Shown here piece by piece: positions 5,385 through 7,915 of a stretch of DNA of 7,915 nucleotides (positions are counted from its first letter, which is position 1; every line of letters starts with the position of its first letter). The DNA comes from an uncultured Collinsella sp. Lineage in GTDB: Bacteria > Actinomycetota > Coriobacteriia > Coriobacteriales > Coriobacteriaceae. The notes beneath the pieces are model-generated. The model saw only the letters and a program-made list of their open reading frames with translations. It searched no databases and was not told the origin of the DNA. The position numbers and the translations under genes are program-made. Where the stretch lies: the NCBI GenBank assembly GCA_900543945.1, contig UQTN01000092.1, forward strand, positions 1 to 7,915, written 5' to 3'.

Positions 5385-6608
5385 ATGGGACGTTTTACCA
5401 ATCCTCGCGATCTGTACTTTGGTGAGGGCGCTCGCCACGAGGTGAAGAACCTCAAGGGCAAGAAGGCCATTATCGTTTCTGGCGGCAGCTCTATGCGCCG
5501 CGGCGGGTTCCTGCAGGACGTCGAGAACGACCTTAAGGAAGGCGGTTTCGAGGTCAAGCTGTTCGAGGGCGTCGAGTCCGACCCGTCCATCGAGACGGTC
5601 ATGAAGGGCGCCGAGGCCATGCGCGAGTTCGAGCCCGACTGGATTATCGCCATCGGTGGCGGCTCGCCCATCGATGCCGCTAAGGCCATGTGGGTCTTCT
5701 ACGAGTATCCCGAGGAGTCCTTCGATAACATCATCCAGCCGTTCAGCTTCCCGGAGCTGCGTCAGAAGGCTCATTTCTGCGCCATCTCCTCTACCTCCGG
5801 CACCGCTACCGAGGTCACCGCGTTCTCCGTCATTACCGACTACGCCAAGGGCATCAAGTACCCGCTGGCCGACTTCAACATCACCCCTGATGTCGCCATC
5901 GTCGACCCCGAGCTCACCTACACCATGCCCGCCAAGCTGTGCGCTCACACCGGCATGGATGCTCTGACCCACTGCATGGAGGCCTACGTTTCCACCTGCG
6001 CCTCTATGTTCACCGACGCCAACGCCCTGCACGGCATCCGCGAGATCGTCGAGTGGCTGCCCAAGTCCTATGCTGGCGACCATGAGGCCCGTCAGCACAT
6101 GCACGAGGCTCAGTGCATCGCCGGTATCGCCTTCTCCTCGGGCCTGCTCGGCATCGTTCACTCCATGGCTCACAAGACCGGTGCTGCCTTCGAGAACGGC
6201 CACATCATCCACGGTGCCGCTAACGCCATGTACCTGGGCAAGGTTATCCAGTGGAACTCTAAGGACCCGCGTGCTGCTGAGCGTTACGCTTACGTGGCCA
6301 AGGAGATCCTGCACCTTCCCGGCGAGACCAACGAGGAGCTCATCGCTGCGCTCGTCCAGAAGATTCGCGACCTCAATGACCAGCTCAACATTCCGCAGTC
6401 CATCAAGGATTACGCGAATGGTGGCGTGAAGGTCGACGCCGAGAACCCGCAGATGGTTTCCGAGGAGGAGTTCCTCGCCAAGCTGCCCGAGATCGCTGCG
6501 AACGCCGAGACCGACGCCTGCACGCCCGAGAACCCGCGTGAGACCAAGGCTGCCGACTTCGAGAAGATCCTCAAGGCCTGCTACTACGACACCGACATCG
6601 ATTTCTAA
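5385..6608 (+). CDS. Iron-containing alcohol dehydrogenase, BdhA-like
   Basis: A 407-residue cytoplasmic enzyme of the iron-containing alcohol dehydrogenase superfamily. It is closest by memory to clostridial NADPH butanol dehydrogenases and the C-terminal half of AdhE, and should reduce aldehydes to alcohols in fermentation. The N-terminus RFTNPRDLYFGEG (3-15) is typical. The nucleotide site shows SGGSSMRR (32-39), with no acidic residue where NAD-specific enzymes often have one, and GGGSPIDAAK (91-100). Metal ligands are D192 and H196 in GMDALTH, H259 in HSMAHKTG, and probably H276 in the HGAAN motif, in a loop (ENGHII) longer than that of FucO. It ends in CYYDTDIDF, as relatives do. Codons are strongly biased to C- and G-ending forms, which with the perfect ribosome site suggests high expression. 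A terminator follows directly. The alcohol it makes in vivo cannot be told from sequence. Confidence 0.93.
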   Translation: MGRFTNPRDLYFGEGARHEVKNLKGKKAIIVSGGSSMRRGGFLQDVENDLKEGGFEVKLFEGVESDPSIETVMKGAEAMREFEPDWIIAIGGGSPIDAAKAMWVFYEYPEESFDNIIQPFSFPELRQKAHFCAISSTSGTATEVTAFSVITDYAKGIKYPLADFNITPDVAIVDPELTYTMPAKLCAHTGMDALTHCMEAYVSTCASMFTDANALHGIREIVEWLPKSYAGDHEARQHMHEAQCIAGIAFSSGLLGIVHSMAHKTGAAFENGHIIHGAANAMYLGKVIQWNSKDPRAAERYAYVAKEILHLPGETNEELIAALVQKIRDLNDQLNIPQSIKDYANGGVKVDAENPQMVSEEEFLAKLPEIAANAETDACTPENPRETKAADFEKILKACYYDTDIDF

Positions 6609-6630
6609 TCGACTCTTGTTATCGTAACGA

Positions 6631-6674
6631 GGGGCTCCGCACGTATCCGTACGGAGCCCCTTTCTTTTTTCTTT
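6631..6674 (+). terminator. Intrinsic terminator after the alcohol dehydrogenase, abutting gldA
   Basis: GGGGCTCCG (6631-6639) pairs perfectly with CGGAGCCCC (6652-6660), followed by the T-rich tract TTTCTTTTTTCTTTT. The tract ends only about 16 bases before the gldA start codon. Little room remains for an independent gldA promoter downstream, so gldA may depend on read-through or on a promoter overlapping this hairpin. Confidence 0.88.
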
Positions 6675-6691
6675 TAGAGAATGGGATAGTT

Positions 6692-7792
6692 ATGGCTGCA
6701 ATTTTCAATAGCCCCAGCAAGTACATCCAGGGCCCGGACGAGCTGGCCAAGCTCGGCTCTTATGTTGAGCCGCTTGGCGCTAAGGCCCTCGTCATCGTGA
6801 CGCCTTCGGGCAAGAAGCGCGTCGGTGCCAAGATCGAGGGCGGCTTTGCCGAGGCTAAGGCCGAGCTGCTGTTTGAGGACTTTAACGGTGAGTGCTCCAA
6901 GGGCGAGGTCGATCGCCTGGTTGCGCTCGCTCGCGACAACGGTTGCGACATCATCGTCGGCGTCGGTGGCGGCAAGATCCTCGACACCGCGAAGGCCGTC
7001 GCCTATTACCTGGAGTCCCCGGTTATCATTTGCCCCACCATTGCTTCGACCGATGCCCCGTGTTCGGCGCTTTCGGTGCTCTATACCGATGACGGCCAGT
7101 TCGACAAGTATCTCTTCCTTAAGGCAAACCCCAACATTGTCCTTATGGACACGACGGTTATCGCGGCGAGCCCGGTGCGCCTGACGGTTTCCGGTATGGG
7201 CGATGCACTCGCAACCTATTTCGAGGCTCAGGCGACGCACGATGCCGACGGCGGCACCTGCGCTGGCGGCAAGGGCGGCATGGCCGGTCTGGCGCTCGCC
7301 AAGCTCTGCTACGAGACGCTTATGGCCGATGGCGTCAAGGCCAAGGTCGCGCTGGAGAAGGGTGCGCTCACGCCTGCAGTCGAGCATATCATCGAGGCCA
7401 ATACGCTGCTTTCGGGCATTGGCTTTGAGAGCTCGGGCCTTGCTGCTGCTCATGCCATCCACAATGGCCTGACGATGCTGCCCGAGTGCCACGGCATGTA
7501 TCACGGCGAGAAGGTCGCCTTTGGCACCATCGTTCAGCTGGTACTCGAGGATGCTCCGACTGAGAAACTCGAGGAAGTCTTGGGCTTCTGCATTGAGCTG
7601 GGCCTGCCGGTCACGATGAAGGAACTTGGCGTTGCCGAGCTTACGCGCGAACAGGCCATGATTGTTGCCGAGGCCGCCTGCGCGCCCGATGACACCATGT
7701 GCAACATGCCGTTTGAGGTGACGCCCGAGATGGTCGCAAACGCCATCCTGGGTGCCGACGCGCTGGGACACTACTATCTCATGGATGAGTAA
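6692..7792 (+). CDS. gldA: Glycerol dehydrogenase
   Basis: A 366-residue enzyme aligning end to end with Escherichia coli GldA (367 residues). It catalyses NAD-dependent interconversion of glycerol and dihydroxyacetone in the cytoplasm. Motifs in order are SPSKYIQG (7-14), FNGECS (64-69), GGGKILDTAKA (92-102) for NAD, PTIASTDAPCSALSV (115-129) with substrate-site D121, GMGDALATYFEA (168-179), GFESSGLAAAHAIHNGL (244-260) and YHGEKVAFGT (270-279). The zinc ligands D171, H254 and H271 fall at the same numbers as I recall for the E. coli enzyme. ATG 6692 matches the family N-terminus; the preceding ATG at 6681 meets a stop after two codons. The ribosome site is weak (GGGA or AGAGA, not AGGAGG), in contrast to the gene upstream. 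No dihydroxyacetone kinase lies in the window. A terminator follows. Confidence 0.96.
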   Translation: MAAIFNSPSKYIQGPDELAKLGSYVEPLGAKALVIVTPSGKKRVGAKIEGGFAEAKAELLFEDFNGECSKGEVDRLVALARDNGCDIIVGVGGGKILDTAKAVAYYLESPVIICPTIASTDAPCSALSVLYTDDGQFDKYLFLKANPNIVLMDTTVIAASPVRLTVSGMGDALATYFEAQATHDADGGTCAGGKGGMAGLALAKLCYETLMADGVKAKVALEKGALTPAVEHIIEANTLLSGIGFESSGLAAAHAIHNGLTMLPECHGMYHGEKVAFGTIVQLVLEDAPTEKLEEVLGFCIELGLPVTMKELGVAELTREQAMIVAEAACAPDDTMCNMPFEVTPEMVANAILGADALGHYYLMDE

Positions 7793-7806
7793 ATCAAGCT
7801 AAGGAA

Positions 7807-7840
7807 GGGGCAAAGCCAGCAGACGGCTTTGCCCCTTTTT
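7807..7840 (+). terminator. Intrinsic terminator of gldA
   Basis: GGGGCAAAGCC (7807-7817) pairs perfectly with GGCTTTGCCCC (7825-7835) across a 7-base loop and is followed by five T. It begins 14 bases after the gldA stop codon. Confidence 0.93.
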
Positions 7841-7844
7841 GCTA

Positions 7845-7909
7845 TGGTGCAAACTAACCTGACCCCATCGCACCAAGTTGGTGCAAAGGGGTCAGGTTAC
7901 TTTGCACCA
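7845..7909. repeat. Inverted pair of palindromic repeats with GGGGTCAGGTTA core
   Basis: Two 29-base copies lie in opposite orientation: 7846-7874 (core on the minus strand) and 7880-7908 (core on the plus strand), five bases apart. Each is itself a stem-loop, GGTGC...GCACC, enclosing GGGGTCAGGTTA. Together they form a larger inverted repeat with 22-base arms (7845-7866 and 7888-7909) and one mismatch. The centre GCACCAAGTTGGTGC (7870-7884) is a further palindrome. The core is shared with the repeat at 499-535. Paired opposed palindromes recall the REP/BIME arrangement of other bacteria. The element lies just past the gldA terminator, and the window ends six bases later. Confidence 0.75.
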
Positions 7910-7915
7910 ATCGTT

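Noticed and set aside
5178..6314. Long open minus-strand frame (378 codons) opposite the alcohol dehydrogenase
   Set aside because: The plus-strand gene has full family motifs and a perfect ribosome site. The antisense frame is open because of GC-rich codon bias and its translation is low-complexity with no known domain.
6674..7771. Open minus-strand frame (365 codons) opposite gldA
   Set aside because: It is a shadow of gldA, whose identity and metal ligands are unambiguous.
1..7915. CRISPR array, complete insertion sequence, toxin-antitoxin or defence genes
   Set aside because: No regularly spaced direct repeats and no transposase, nuclease or toxin motifs were found on either strand.

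Overview
The window looks like chromosome from a GC-rich anaerobic gut actinobacterium, most likely a Coriobacteriia member close to Collinsella. The grounds are GC-rich genes with strong AGGAGG ribosome binding sites, a lipid II amidation enzyme of the Gram-positive type, fermentative iron-type alcohol dehydrogenases resembling clostridial ones, and short palindromic intergenic repeats that I associate with Collinsella from memory. The genus is an inference; no rRNA or other diagnostic marker is present.

Layout. Positions 1-360 are AT-rich, without a convincing gene. They hold a long imperfect inverted-repeat pair (41-257, MITE-like) and a palindrome built from two tRNA T-arm-like sequences (272-313). 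A leftward block follows: a two-gene operon of related helical-repeat proteins (4884-3808 and 3808-2765, sharing one base), then a 725-residue protein fusing MurT and GatD (2719-542), then tRNA-Glu(UUC) at 440-364 with its own promoter and a strong terminator. A palindromic repeat sits directly behind the murT-gatD stop codon and could end that transcript.

Positions 4885-5384 are a divergent intergenic region of about 500 bases. It contains the leftward promoter candidate, several dyads, two AAACGTTT palindromes and a leader with three consecutive stem-loops. The rightward block holds two members of the iron-containing alcohol dehydrogenase superfamily: a BdhA-like NAD(P)H alcohol dehydrogenase (5385-6608) and glycerol dehydrogenase GldA (6692-7792). 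Each is followed by an intrinsic terminator. The right edge carries two inverted copies of a palindromic repeat whose core matches the one at 499-535.

How the genes work together. The MurT-GatD fusion should amidate the D-glutamate of lipid II in the cytoplasm. The helical-repeat pair upstream has no known function but may be transcribed with it. The two dehydrogenases fit fermentative redox balancing: aldehyde reduction to alcohol, and interconversion of glycerol and dihydroxyacetone. The most notable items are the MurT-GatD fusion, the tandem paralogous pair, the palindromic repeat family and the structured leader of the alcohol dehydrogenase. No CRISPR array, complete insertion sequence or defence system was seen.
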